Source: Dyadobacter crusticola DSM 16708 (GTDB lineage: Bacteria > Bacteroidota > Bacteroidia > Cytophagales > Spirosomataceae). Taken from it: DNA of 64,000 bases. Positions within the stretch are counted from its first letter, which is position 1. The number at the start of each line of letters is the position of its first letter. Location of the stretch: NCBI RefSeq assembly GCF_000701505.1, contig NZ_JNJB01000004.1, forward strand, positions 186,001 through 250,000, written 5' to 3'. The notes beneath the pieces are model-generated. The model ran no database searches and was not told the DNA's origin. It was given only the letters and a program-made list of their open reading frames with translations. This document shows positions 25,240 through 33,424 of this stretch, piece by piece. A program made the translations under genes and the position numbers.

Positions 25240-25689
25240 ATGGAATCCTTGAACCTCCCCGCATTTGCCTATAAAGTTAAACAGGTTAATGGGAAACCGC
25301 ATATTTTCGACATTATACGCAGGAAATTCGTAACCCTCACGCCCGAGGAATGGGTGCGCCAGCATTTCATTCATTTGCTGATTACGCACTACGGCTATCC
25401 CAAATCACTGTTCGCCGTGGAAACCGGCATGCAATACAATTCTCTTGCCAAAAGGACGGATATCATGATCCTGTCGTCCAATTCTCTTCCCTTCTTGCTG
25501 GTAGAATGCAAGGCTCCATTTATACCCCTCACGGAGGCAACTTTCGCGCAGATCAGCAGGTACAATTTCACCATCCAGCCGCAGTTCCTGGCTGTCACAA
25601 ATGGCATGAGCCATTATTGTTTCAAAGCTGTGGACGGACAGATCAGCTTTATGGACGATTTTCCGGCTTACAGGGAAAACAACCTGTAA
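25240..25689 (+). CDS. stand-alone type I restriction HsdR N-terminal domain protein
   Basis: The 149-aa protein (ATG 25240) is a lone PD-(D/E)xK-like domain of the HsdR_N type. E61 (FAVETGM), D74 (KRTDIMIL) and E89-x-K91 (LLVECKAP) form the nuclease signature, followed by QISRYN. No HsdM, HsdS or helicase is near, so it is not a complete restriction system. Such solo proteins are frequent in Bacteroidota and may act in DNA repair or have another nuclease role. The frame is open further upstream, but that part lies antisense to amn. Confidence 0.82.
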   Translation: MESLNLPAFAYKVKQVNGKPHIFDIIRRKFVTLTPEEWVRQHFIHLLITHYGYPKSLFAVETGMQYNSLAKRTDIMILSSNSLPFLLVECKAPFIPLTEATFAQISRYNFTIQPQFLAVTNGMSHYCFKAVDGQISFMDDFPAYRENNL

Positions 25690-25695
25690 AAAAGG

Positions 25696-25722
25696 AAAGC
25701 CTGTCACAAACGGACAGGCTTT
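25696..25722. terminator. terminator between convergent HsdR_N and yceI genes
   Basis: A perfect 10-bp stem, AAAGCCTGTC (25696-25705) and GACAGGCTTT (25713-25722), with a 7-nt loop. On the minus strand a TTTTTT run follows two bases later, so it mainly serves the YceI transcript. On the plus strand the T tail is short. Confidence 0.8.
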
Positions 25723-25748
25723 ACCAGATTATTATTAGCCATGAAAAA

Positions 25749-26369
25749 TTATTTCGCTGCAACCAATTTCACGTCAATTGTGAAATCATCATTGATCATT
25801 TTGTCGCCTAAGTTCTCGAAAAATGATTTAGAGTTGTATTTGATATCGTATTTAGAACGGTCAACTACCATTTTACCAGTTGCCTCCGCGCCATTTGCAG
25901 TTGTCTTAACAGTTACCGGGAAAGTAACAGGCTTGGTAATTCCTTTGATTGTCAAATCTCCCGTCACGTCGTAAACACCAGCAGACTTCGGTGCAGCTTT
26001 TGTTACTACAAAAGTAGCGGTTGGGTGCTTTTCAACTGAAAAGAAATCGTCAGATTTCAAGTGACCGATCAGTTTTCCATTGTATTCTTTGTCAGTAAGG
26101 TCAGTATTAGTAATGCTGGTCAGGTCGGCCACAAATTTGCCACCCGTCAATTTAGCACCATCCATAATAATCGTACCTTCTTTCAATGCGATTTTTCCTG
26201 TATGCTCGCCTGTTACTTTCTTTCCTACCCAAATAAGTTCGCTTTTGGCAGTGTTTACTTTCAGGTTAGTGGCTTTTTTGCCGTCCTCAGCAGACACAGA
26301 AGCGGAAACAAATGCAGCAACGGCAAGTGATGCACAGAAAAATTTCACTGATTTCATTGTAGTTTTCAT
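25749..26369 (-). CDS. exported YceI family protein
   Basis: The 206-aa protein has a signal peptide (residues 1-27, SVSA-E) and a YceI lipocalin-like barrel: SELIWVGKKVTGEHTGKI, LKSDDFFSVEKHPTATF with the conserved D-F-F and HPxATF, and GDLTIKGITKPVTFPV. YceI proteins bind polyisoprenoid-like hydrophobic ligands in the periplasm. It lies 48 bp downstream of a MarR-type gene on the same strand and is probably co-transcribed and controlled by it. Confidence 0.9.
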   Translation of the reverse strand: MKTTMKSVKFFCASLAVAAFVSASVSAEDGKKATNLKVNTAKSELIWVGKKVTGEHTGKIALKEGTIIMDGAKLTGGKFVADLTSITNTDLTDKEYNGKLIGHLKSDDFFSVEKHPTATFVVTKAAPKSAGVYDVTGDLTIKGITKPVTFPVTVKTTANGAEATGKMVVDRSKYDIKYNSKSFFENLGDKMINDDFTIDVKLVAAK

Positions 26370-26417
26370 CGTAAATTAAATTGAATTGTTTATTGTGATT
26401 ATTGTTTTGAGTGAAAA

Positions 26418-26876
26418 TTATTGTTCGGCTTCCCTGACCTTATCAAGCAATGCACTGATCTGATCTGCTTCCTCGGGTGTAATGATGTTGAACCTGTCTT
26501 CCCATTGATCCACGTAAGGGTCCAGTTCTGTAAGCAGCCGCAGCCCTTCCTCAGTGATCACCACATCCACAGCCCGCCTGTCCTTTTCGCAGGAGCTGCG
26601 CTTTGCCAGGTTTTTGGCGAGCAGCTTATCCACAAGTCTCGACGTGTTCGAGTTGCGGTCGAGCATACGCTCCGTAATATCACTAACCTTGATCGGCGTG
26701 GTACCCTGCCCGCGCAGAATGCGGAGTACATTGTACTGCTGAGGTGTGATATCGTGGCTTTTGAAAAATTCAAGTTGCTTGTATTCCAGCCAATTGGTCG
26801 TGTAAATCAAGTTCAGCGCAAGCCGCTGGTACGGGCTCCGAAATTTTTTTTGTTTGATATCAGTTTCAATTGACAT
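26418..26876 (-). CDS. MarR family transcriptional regulator
   Basis: The 152-aa protein has a winged-helix domain: TPQQYNVLRILRGQG, then the recognition region ITERMLDRNSNTSRLVDKLLAKNLAKR and the wing CEKDRRAVDVVITEEG, with the D-R-R signature. Dimerisation helices lie at both ends. It probably senses a small phenolic or oxidant ligand and controls its own operon with the yceI gene downstream. Two inverted repeats just upstream of its start are candidate operators. Confidence 0.9.
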   Translation of the reverse strand: MSIETDIKQKKFRSPYQRLALNLIYTTNWLEYKQLEFFKSHDITPQQYNVLRILRGQGTTPIKVSDITERMLDRNSNTSRLVDKLLAKNLAKRSSCEKDRRAVDVVITEEGLRLLTELDPYVDQWEDRFNIITPEEADQISALLDKVREAEQ

Positions 26877-26902
26877 GGTGTCTTGCTGTTAATGCAAATA
26901 AT

Positions 26903-26930
26903 AATGTATGTACATTTAATGTTGTAACAT
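26903..26930. promoter_or_regulatory. two candidate MarR operators
   Basis: AATGTA-tg-TACATT (26903-26916) and ATGTT-gt-AACAT (26919-26930) are two inverted repeats whose centres are 15 bp apart. They lie 26-54 bp upstream of the MarR start, in its promoter region. The spacing and the position suggest autoregulation. The assignment to this regulator is inferred. Confidence 0.5.
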
Positions 26931-27012
26931 CTATTTATCCTGGGATAGTTCCTCACAGCTTAAAATATTTATCCCAAAATCGTTTTTAGAACATTTATAT
27001 ATCTAAATATTA

Positions 27013-27591
27013 ATGATTTACCTCCAAAAACCACTAATCCTCGCATCGAATTCGCCCCGCAGAAAACAGCTGCTAAATGACCTCGGCTTCCATTTCGAAG
27101 TAGATGTATTGTCCATCGATGAAAGCTTCCCGGCCGATTTGCCCACGCACGAAGTTGCCGGCTACATTTCTGGTGCAAAAGCGGAGGTATTCAGGGGAAA
27201 ACGGCCGGGAGACCTTGTTTTGACCGCAGATACCGTGGTAGTGGCAGATAACCGCATTCTGGGCAAACCCGCAGATGAAGCAGAAGCTTACGAAATGCTG
27301 AAATTGTTGTCGGGGAAAAAACATGATGTGGTCACAGCGGTGAGCATCCTTGCGGACAATGTGCTGGAAACCGTGTCGGACGTAGCAACAGTTTATTTCC
27401 GCAAGCTCGAAGATTCGGAAATAACCTATTATATTGAGCTATGCAAACCGTTTGATAAAGCAGGTGCTTACGGCGTACAGGAATGGATCGGAATGACGGC
27501 CATCGAAAAAATCGAAGGTTCTTTTTACACGATTATGGGCCTGCCTGTTCACATTGTATACCAGAAGCTGAAACCCTTTTTCAGGGATTAA
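27013..27591 (+). CDS. maf: Maf family nucleoside triphosphate pyrophosphatase
   Basis: The 192-aa protein has all Maf motifs: ASNSPRRKQLL at the N-terminus, TADTVVVADNRILGKP with the metal-binding Asp, and KPFDKAGAYGVQEW near 145. It hydrolyses non-canonical or canonical NTPs such as dTTP and UTP to the monophosphate, acting as a house-cleaning enzyme or in cell division control. The GH13 gene starts 9 bp downstream, so they are likely in one operon. Confidence 0.92.
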   Translation: MIYLQKPLILASNSPRRKQLLNDLGFHFEVDVLSIDESFPADLPTHEVAGYISGAKAEVFRGKRPGDLVLTADTVVVADNRILGKPADEAEAYEMLKLLSGKKHDVVTAVSILADNVLETVSDVATVYFRKLEDSEITYYIELCKPFDKAGAYGVQEWIGMTAIEKIEGSFYTIMGLPVHIVYQKLKPFFRD

Positions 27592-27600
27592 AAACGCTCA

Positions 27601-29139
27601 ATGATTGCCGACAGATCAAGATTTATTCCCCGGGTTTGTTATGAGATTTTCGTCCGCTCTTTTTGCGATTCGAATGAAGACGGGATCGGTGACCTGAAAG
27701 GCATTATATCCAAGCTGGATTACCTTGCCGATCTTGGCATTGAGGCGATCTGGCTCACTCCCATTCATCCCTCGCCGAGCTACCACAAGTACGATGTTGT
27801 CGATTATTTCTCCATTGAGCCTGAATATGGTACCATCTACGATTTCAGGCGGTTGCTTTACGAAGCACACAAACGAAAGATCGAAATATACCTCGACCTG
27901 ATTGTTAACCACACCAGCACGCTCCATCCATGGTTTACCGAAGCGCGCAAAAGTCCCGATAACCGGTTCCGTCAGTTTTACTGGTGGATGACACCACCGC
28001 AAATTGACGCGCTGGGTATTTCCCGCCGTGAAACTTCGGACGATTCGCAGGTGGTATATCCCTGGCATGAAAACGCAGGAGATCAGGAAAAATATTACGG
28101 CTTGTTTTACAAAGGTATGCCCGATCTCAATTACCACTCGACTGCACTTCGCTCAGAACTGGAAAAAATCATCCATTTCTGGTTGGTAGAAATCGGGGTA
28201 GATGGCTTTCGTCTGGATGCAGCCCGGCACATTTTCCCGGAGTGGGAGAAAGAACATAGTCTTGAATTCTGGGACTTTTTTGCCAGTCTGATCAAAAAAA
28301 GCAATCCGAATGCATTTACAGTTGGTGAAGTTTGGGCCGAAACGGAAGAAGTCGCGCCATACTTCAAGCACCTCGACGCCACTTTCCACTTTGATCTGAG
28401 TTTTGCATTGCAGCGCATGCTGGTGCAGGAACAAGACGAAGACCTGGTCGAAAAGCTCAATGCGAGCTACGCGCTTTTCGCAGAATACAACCCGTTCTTC
28501 ATAGATGCTACTATGCTGACCAACCACGATCAGGAGCGGATAGGAAGTGTTGTAGTAAATCATCCCGAAAAGATAAAGCTGGCGGCCAGCATCTTGCTAA
28601 CCCTACCCGGCCAGCCTTACATATATTATGGAGAGGAGATCGGTATGCTGGGCTCCAAGCCCGACCCGCATATCCGCGAGCCTTTTCTGTGGTCGGAAAG
28701 CCCGGAAGAAGAACCAGGTACGACAAGCTGGATCAATGCAAAATTCACTATCAAGGAAACTGTTGTTCCATTGTCCCGGCAAGTCGCCGATCCGCATTCC
28801 ATTTATCACCATTATCGTAAGCTGATCCACCTTCGTAAAGCCGAGCCTGCCCTGTCGCAGGTCCTTAACCCGAATCTTTCATCTGTAAATCTGTTTGACG
28901 AACAGCTACTTGCATATCTGCGGCCGCATCCTGCACGCCCGATACTGGTCATTCATAATCTGAGTGGCTCAACTAAAAATATCAGGATACCGCCGCTGCT
29001 ACGGGATATGCGCGAGGTACTTTTTACAAATGATCCTAAAATCGCGGGCGATTTCACAGGAGGCCAGCTGGCGCCCTACGCAAGCCTGATTCTGGCCGGT
29101 GAGCTCATTCCCGCCGAATCTATTGGTCCCGAACAGTAG
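27601..29139 (+). CDS. GH13 alpha-amylase family enzyme (trehalose synthase-like)
   Basis: The 512-aa cytosolic protein has the GH13 barrel with D206 (DGFRLDAARH), E243 (VGEVWAE) and D310 (LTNHDQERI) as catalytic triad and H104 in DLIVNH. The opening VCYEIFVRSFCDSNEDGIGDLKGI, and a barrel without a leader, resemble maltose-glucosyltransferase or intracellular alpha-glucosidase types. A C-terminal beta domain is present (LAYLRPHPARPILVIHNLSG). It acts on alpha-glucans or maltose in the cytosol. The exact subfamily is uncertain. It lies 9 bp after maf. Confidence 0.88.
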   Translation: MIADRSRFIPRVCYEIFVRSFCDSNEDGIGDLKGIISKLDYLADLGIEAIWLTPIHPSPSYHKYDVVDYFSIEPEYGTIYDFRRLLYEAHKRKIEIYLDLIVNHTSTLHPWFTEARKSPDNRFRQFYWWMTPPQIDALGISRRETSDDSQVVYPWHENAGDQEKYYGLFYKGMPDLNYHSTALRSELEKIIHFWLVEIGVDGFRLDAARHIFPEWEKEHSLEFWDFFASLIKKSNPNAFTVGEVWAETEEVAPYFKHLDATFHFDLSFALQRMLVQEQDEDLVEKLNASYALFAEYNPFFIDATMLTNHDQERIGSVVVNHPEKIKLAASILLTLPGQPYIYYGEEIGMLGSKPDPHIREPFLWSESPEEEPGTTSWINAKFTIKETVVPLSRQVADPHSIYHHYRKLIHLRKAEPALSQVLNPNLSSVNLFDEQLLAYLRPHPARPILVIHNLSGSTKNIRIPPLLRDMREVLFTNDPKIAGDFTGGQLAPYASLILAGELIPAESIGPEQ

Positions 29140-29201
29140 TTGCGGCAATGCAGCCCGCTTTTTATTTGCGTATCAAAATCCGCCAAATCACTTCCAGATC
29201 T

Positions 29202-30209
29202 ATGAGAATCGCCTTTCGGCTTTTTGCATTCTTTACAATCGTGAATGCCGCTTTTGCCCAGAAACAATATCCTACAATGGGAAAGGTGGTTTTTGAAGAT
29301 GCAGCATTAGAGAAATTGATTTCCAAAGATGCGAAAGTAGAAGTACTCGCTTCCGGCTTCGACTGGTCGGAAGGCCCTGTTTGGGTGAAAGAAGGCGGCT
29401 TTTTGCTGTTTTCTGATGTGCCGAAAAATAGAGTTTACAAATGGGAAGAAAAAAGCGGGCTCTCCGTTTTTCTCGAACCTTCGGGTTATACCGGTAAAGG
29501 TGTTTACAGCGACGAGCCGGGAAGCAATGGACTGATCATCGACAGCCAGGGCCGCCTGGTATCCTGCGAACACGGAGACCGGCGCATTTCGGCAATGCCG
29601 CTGCAAGTCGGAGGCAAGCTTACATTGGCTGATCGTTTTTCGGGTAAGCGGTTTAACAGTCCAAACGATGTAGTTGAGCATTCAAATGGAAGCTACTACT
29701 TCACCGATCCGCCTTACGGTTTGAATAAAAAACACGAAGATCTGACGCGCGAAATTGCGCAGTTTGGTGTGTACAGAATTGCAAAAGACGGAACAGTAAC
29801 CCAGGAGATCGCCGATCTGAGCAGACCAAACGGGCTCGCTTTCTCACCCGATGGTAAAACCTTGTATGTAGCCCAGTCCGACCCTGAAAAAGCTATTATC
29901 ATGTCATATCCGGTAGATGGGAATGGAAAAGTTGGCAAAGGAAAATTGGTATACGACGCTACTCCCTTGCTCAAATCCGGCAAGAACGGACTACCCGATG
30001 GCTTGAAAGTGGATAAAGATGGAAACCTATGGTCTTCCGGCCCGGGCGGAATGTTGATCCTGACACCGGGCGGTAAACTTCTGGGCCGCATTGAAATGAA
30101 TGAGCTTACTTCCAACTGCGCCTGGGGAGGCGATGGAAGTACTTTATACATGACAGTCGACGGCTACGTTTGCCGGATCAAAACGCTTACCAAAGGCGCA
30201 GGCTGGTAA
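29202..30209 (+). CDS. exported SMP-30/gluconolactonase family protein
   Basis: Starting at ATG 29202 places a signal peptide at once (MRIAFRLFAFFTIVNAAFA-Q) and gives 335 aa. An in-frame ATG at 29148 would bury it. A six-bladed propeller follows with family motifs: FDWSEGPVWVKEGGFLLFSDVP with the metal-binding Glu, GSNGLIIDSQGRLVSCEHG, NSPNDVVEHSNGSYYFTDPPYG with Asn and Asp, and GLPDGLKVDKDGNLW. It should hydrolyse sugar lactones in the periplasm. It lies 62 bp after the GH13 gene. Confidence 0.88.
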   Translation: MRIAFRLFAFFTIVNAAFAQKQYPTMGKVVFEDAALEKLISKDAKVEVLASGFDWSEGPVWVKEGGFLLFSDVPKNRVYKWEEKSGLSVFLEPSGYTGKGVYSDEPGSNGLIIDSQGRLVSCEHGDRRISAMPLQVGGKLTLADRFSGKRFNSPNDVVEHSNGSYYFTDPPYGLNKKHEDLTREIAQFGVYRIAKDGTVTQEIADLSRPNGLAFSPDGKTLYVAQSDPEKAIIMSYPVDGNGKVGKGKLVYDATPLLKSGKNGLPDGLKVDKDGNLWSSGPGGMLILTPGGKLLGRIEMNELTSNCAWGGDGSTLYMTVDGYVCRIKTLTKGAGW

Positions 30210-30210
30210 C

Positions 30211-30720
30211 TTACCTGTCAGCCCGGCGCACTGAGTTCAAAGTAGACTCTACTTCCGATTTTACGGCCGGCCAGTTGCTTTTTCCGTCGCGGTAAATCCG
30301 CGTGTAAGCTTTGTATAGCATCTTCTGATCCTCATCAATGCGGTCGAGCTGATCAGAAATAACCTGTCTTCCGGAATTACGCGCGGATCTGTACTCACCG
30401 ATCAGGGTATCCCATCTTTTTTCGAGATTACTGATTTCATATAATACTACCTCGCCGAGCTTATCCATTTCCTGATATTGCAAAACCAGGTTGCGGTTAT
30501 AATCTGCATCACCTGCGCCCCGGGAGCTCCCTTCGTTAATCTTGCTGTAATCCCTTCGATAGGAATCATCGGAACCTGTGCTTCTTGTATTCCTGTAACG
30601 ATCGGAATCGTATGTGGATGTACCGTGACGCTGATCGTACCTTTTCTGCAAAGTTGCAGAGCAGGAGAGCTGGAATGCGGCGACCGCGGTAAGAAGGATT
30701 ATGATAGATCCTTTTTTCAT
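30211..30720 (-). CDS. putative lipoprotein, unknown
   Basis: The 169-aa protein has a lipobox (AFQLSC) after a hydrophobic leader, then a disordered region rich in Ser, Arg, Asp and Tyr (YDSDRYRNTRSTGSDDSYRRDY) and a helical C-terminal half (YNRNLVLQYQEMDKLGEVVLYEISNLEKRW) that may form a coiled coil. No family recognised. It lies 12 bp after an outer-membrane protein gene on the same strand. Confidence 0.65.
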   Translation of the reverse strand: MKKGSIIILLTAVAAFQLSCSATLQKRYDQRHGTSTYDSDRYRNTRSTGSDDSYRRDYSKINEGSSRGAGDADYNRNLVLQYQEMDKLGEVVLYEISNLEKRWDTLIGEYRSARNSGRQVISDQLDRIDEDQKMLYKAYTRIYRDGKSNWPAVKSEVESTLNSVRRADR

Positions 30721-30732
30721 GAAGTGTTCAGG

Positions 30733-31251
30733 TTAGAAGTTATGTCTCAGCCCAATGCTGAGGTTTGGATTAAAGTAAAAGAATTTAGGGATCAATTCAA
30801 GATACCCGCCGCCTTCTACGAAGAATGAAGCTGGTCTTTGCGCAAAGAAAAATTCCAGCCCGACTGTTCCTGACGGCCCGGTTGAAATATTGGTTGTATA
30901 AACTGATTTTACATTGCGATCGGGATAGTATCTCCTGGAATTGACCTGAACGCCCGGACCTGCATAGGCGGAGATCCGCTCATTGAACAATGGTACATAC
31001 CACTCGTAGCTCACATTGAACATCACACCCACACCACCCATATCATCGTTGCTCACTTTGTAGTTGTCTTTGCTTTTGAACAAACCAATGTACGTACCAA
31101 AGCTGATATCCAGCGCATTACGGTCTCCATATTTTCTGACGCTTACTGCTATCGGTTCACCGACTTCAAATCCGAATGCCCAATCCTGGCTTTGCGAAAA
31201 AGCATCGGTAACGAAAAGAAACAGGGAAGATAGAAGTAGTAGCTTTTTCAT
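30733..31251 (-). CDS. small outer-membrane beta-barrel protein
   Basis: The 172-aa protein has a signal peptide (MKKLLLLSSLFLFVTDAFS-Q) and about eight amphipathic strands (WAFGFEVGEPIAVSVRKYG, ISAYAGPGVQVNSRRYY, PSGTVGLEFFF, NLSIGLRHNF), ending in a terminal Phe typical of outer-membrane proteins. No specific function can be given. It is probably in one transcript with the lipoprotein gene downstream. Confidence 0.7.
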   Translation of the reverse strand: MKKLLLLSSLFLFVTDAFSQSQDWAFGFEVGEPIAVSVRKYGDRNALDISFGTYIGLFKSKDNYKVSNDDMGGVGVMFNVSYEWYVPLFNERISAYAGPGVQVNSRRYYPDRNVKSVYTTNISTGPSGTVGLEFFFAQRPASFFVEGGGYLELIPKFFYFNPNLSIGLRHNF

Positions 31252-31446
31252 ACTGGATGGCTGTTTTAATGAAATAAATCAACTAGATAGCGTTTTCAGA
31301 ACAAAAATAGTGCCATATCGGCCTCTGTTCGCCATTCTTTCCGATCAATCAAATTCAATGTCCTGTTTTGGTTGAACACCAATTTCTTCCTAATATTGAG
31401 CCTTATTTGCGTTTCCAGCCATATTCAAAACTAACAGCCGCACACA

Positions 31447-31950
31447 GTGACCCAAGTCGAAAAGAGTAAGATTTTTAATGCAAAAGATTTAATAGCTTAT
31501 TTTCTTGTTGCAGGCACCGGGGCGGTTATCCAATTAGTTTCCAGCAGTTTAATTCAGGATTGGTTCGGCATTTCGTGGAGCGACTCCATTGTTCCCTCCT
31601 ACCTTGTAGGCTTGGTATGGGGATTTATCCTGACAAAACTTTTCGCATTCGATGCGCGCCGAAGCAATCAGACGCGCCGGGAAATGGTTAAGTTTTTTAT
31701 GGTTGCGACCTTCTCTCTTTTTGTAACAAAATTAGGCGCTGACGGCTCCTACTACATTGTTACCCACTACCTGGGCTACGACATTTACGAAGCAAGGCTG
31801 CCTTTTGGAAAAAAAGAGGTGAACATTACTGAAATGATCTGCTACATATTCGGGCAGGGTTGCAGCTTCGTCAGCAACTACATTTTACACAAAACCTTCA
31901 CTTTCAAAAGCACGGGTTTTTACAACCGCCTGAAAGTCCTGATCCGGTAA
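31447..31950 (+). CDS. GtrA-like membrane protein
   Basis: The 167-aa protein starts at GTG 31447, and no ATG occurs before residue 80. Four membrane helices are visible (LIAYFLVAGTGAVIQLVSS, VPSYLVGLVWGFILTKLFAF, FFMVATFSLFVTKLG, MICYIFGQGCSFVSNYILHKTFTF). The final SNYILHKTFTF motif is typical of GtrA-type proteins, which assist transfer of polyprenyl-linked sugars. An insertion of about 25 residues before the last helix is unusual. It converges with the thiolase, with adjacent stops. Confidence 0.68.
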   Translation: MTQVEKSKIFNAKDLIAYFLVAGTGAVIQLVSSSLIQDWFGISWSDSIVPSYLVGLVWGFILTKLFAFDARRSNQTRREMVKFFMVATFSLFVTKLGADGSYYIVTHYLGYDIYEARLPFGKKEVNITEMICYIFGQGCSFVSNYILHKTFTFKSTGFYNRLKVLIR

Positions 31951-33135
31951 CTACAAATTTTCAATAATCACCGCGGAAGCTCCGCCGCCGCCATTACAGA
32001 TCGCAGCGAGTCCGTACCTGCCATTTTCTTGTTTTAAAACTGAAAGCAGGGTTGTGATAATGCGCGCACCGGATGCGCCGAGCGGGTGACCCAGCGACAC
32101 TGCACCGCCGAAAACGTTTACTTTTTCTGCATCAAGCTTGAAAGCCTGCATATAAGCCAGCGCTACAACGGCGAACGCTTCATTTACCTCGAAATAATCA
32201 ATATCGTTGATAGACAAGCCTGCCTTGGCAAGCACTCTCTCCGTAGCGAGCACAGGTGTTGTCGTAAACCAGGCGGGATCCTGTTCCGCATCAGCATAGG
32301 CAACAATGCGCGCCAATGGTGTTAAATAGCCTTTTTCAACGGTGCTTCGGTCAGCTAAAACCAGTGCAGCCGCGCCATCGTTGATGGTAGATGCATTTGC
32401 AGCGGTCACTGTCCCATCCTTGGAGAACACCGGTTTCAATGAAGGTATTTTTTCAAATTTCACCTTTTTAAATTCTTCATCCTCAGCAACCCACACCGAC
32501 TCGCCTCCTTTTGGTGAAGGAACTTCGACCGAAATCAGCTCTCTTGCAAAAAAACCATTTGCAGTAGACTCGGCACTTCGCTTGTAAGACTGTATCGCAA
32601 ATTCGTCCTGCGCTTCTCTGGTGATCCCGTATTTAGCCGCAGTCCGGTCGCCGCACACGCCCATACCGATCTGATCATAGACATCGGTGAGGCCGTCTTT
32701 GAGTAAACCATCCGTTATTTCGCCATGCCCATACCCGTACCCATTTCTCGCTTTGGGTAAATAATAGGGTATCTGCGACATATTTTCCATTCCGCCTGCA
32801 ACCACCAATTGCGCATCGCCCAGCTGGATGGCCTGCGCCCCGAACACAGCCGCCTTCATACCCGAAGCACACACTTTGTTTACCGTTGTACAGATCACAT
32901 TCTCAGGCAAACCTGCATATATAGCAGCCTGGCGGGCCGGAGCCTGCCCGAGATTAGCGGATACGACATTGCCCATGATCACCTCGTTTACCTGCTCAGC
33001 TTTCACGCCCGCCTGATCCAATGCGCCGCGAATAGCGGCAGCGCCAAGTCGGGCAGCGTGAACCGATGACAACGCGCCTCCGAAACTTCCGATGGGTGTC
33101 CGCACAGCAGACAGGATATATACTTCTTCCTTCAT
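31951..33135 (-). CDS. atoB: acetyl-CoA C-acetyltransferase (thiolase)
   Basis: The 394-aa protein has the full biosynthetic thiolase pattern: nucleophile C89 in VNKVCASGMKA, H350 in SLGHPLGASG, and C380 in AAICNGGGGAS. It condenses two acetyl-CoA to acetoacetyl-CoA or the reverse. Length and motifs match the short-chain, tetrameric cytosolic type. It lies 2 bp after a small membrane protein gene and behind the MFS carrier on the same strand, so the three may be linked in uptake and metabolism of a small acid. Confidence 0.93.
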   Translation of the reverse strand: MKEEVYILSAVRTPIGSFGGALSSVHAARLGAAAIRGALDQAGVKAEQVNEVIMGNVVSANLGQAPARQAAIYAGLPENVICTTVNKVCASGMKAAVFGAQAIQLGDAQLVVAGGMENMSQIPYYLPKARNGYGYGHGEITDGLLKDGLTDVYDQIGMGVCGDRTAAKYGITREAQDEFAIQSYKRSAESTANGFFARELISVEVPSPKGGESVWVAEDEEFKKVKFEKIPSLKPVFSKDGTVTAANASTINDGAAALVLADRSTVEKGYLTPLARIVAYADAEQDPAWFTTTPVLATERVLAKAGLSINDIDYFEVNEAFAVVALAYMQAFKLDAEKVNVFGGAVSLGHPLGASGARIITTLLSVLKQENGRYGLAAICNGGGGASAVIIENL

Positions 33136-33137
33136 GA

Positions 33138-33389
33138 TTACAATTCTGATGAACTTTCCGGCAAGCGGTCATACTCCCCTTTCCAGGCGTAATAACCGAA
33201 AATCACCAGTCCTGCGCAAATCGGGATGAATATCAAAATGATGATAAACCATTGTAAAGTGGTGTTGGTCCTCGCTATCCCTTCCGCCGCAGCTGCGATC
33301 TTGTCCGTTGCCTGCATAAACAAAAAAATGATGATAACAGGTCCAAGCAGCATCCAAACAATCCCTAAAAGCTTCTTTAATGCATTCAT
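33138..33389 (-). CDS. small two-helix membrane protein beside the MFS carrier
   Basis: The 83-aa protein has two hydrophobic segments (LLGIVWMLLGPVIIIFLFM and WFIIILIFIPICAGLVIFGYYAW) and a C-terminal GEYDRLPE tail. It resembles short proteins that commonly sit next to MFS symporters in Bacteroidota, perhaps as a subunit or stabiliser (inference). It lies between the carrier (35 bp upstream) and the thiolase (2 bp downstream). Confidence 0.65.
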   Translation of the reverse strand: MNALKKLLGIVWMLLGPVIIIFLFMQATDKIAAAAEGIARTNTTLQWFIIILIFIPICAGLVIFGYYAWKGEYDRLPESSSEL

Positions 33390-33424
33390 ATTCTGAGTGT
33401 AATATTTTTAGAAACGAGAAAACC

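Noticed and set aside
25240-25689. Type I restriction system
   Set aside because: Only the HsdR N-terminal nuclease domain is present. No methylase, specificity or helicase gene is nearby.
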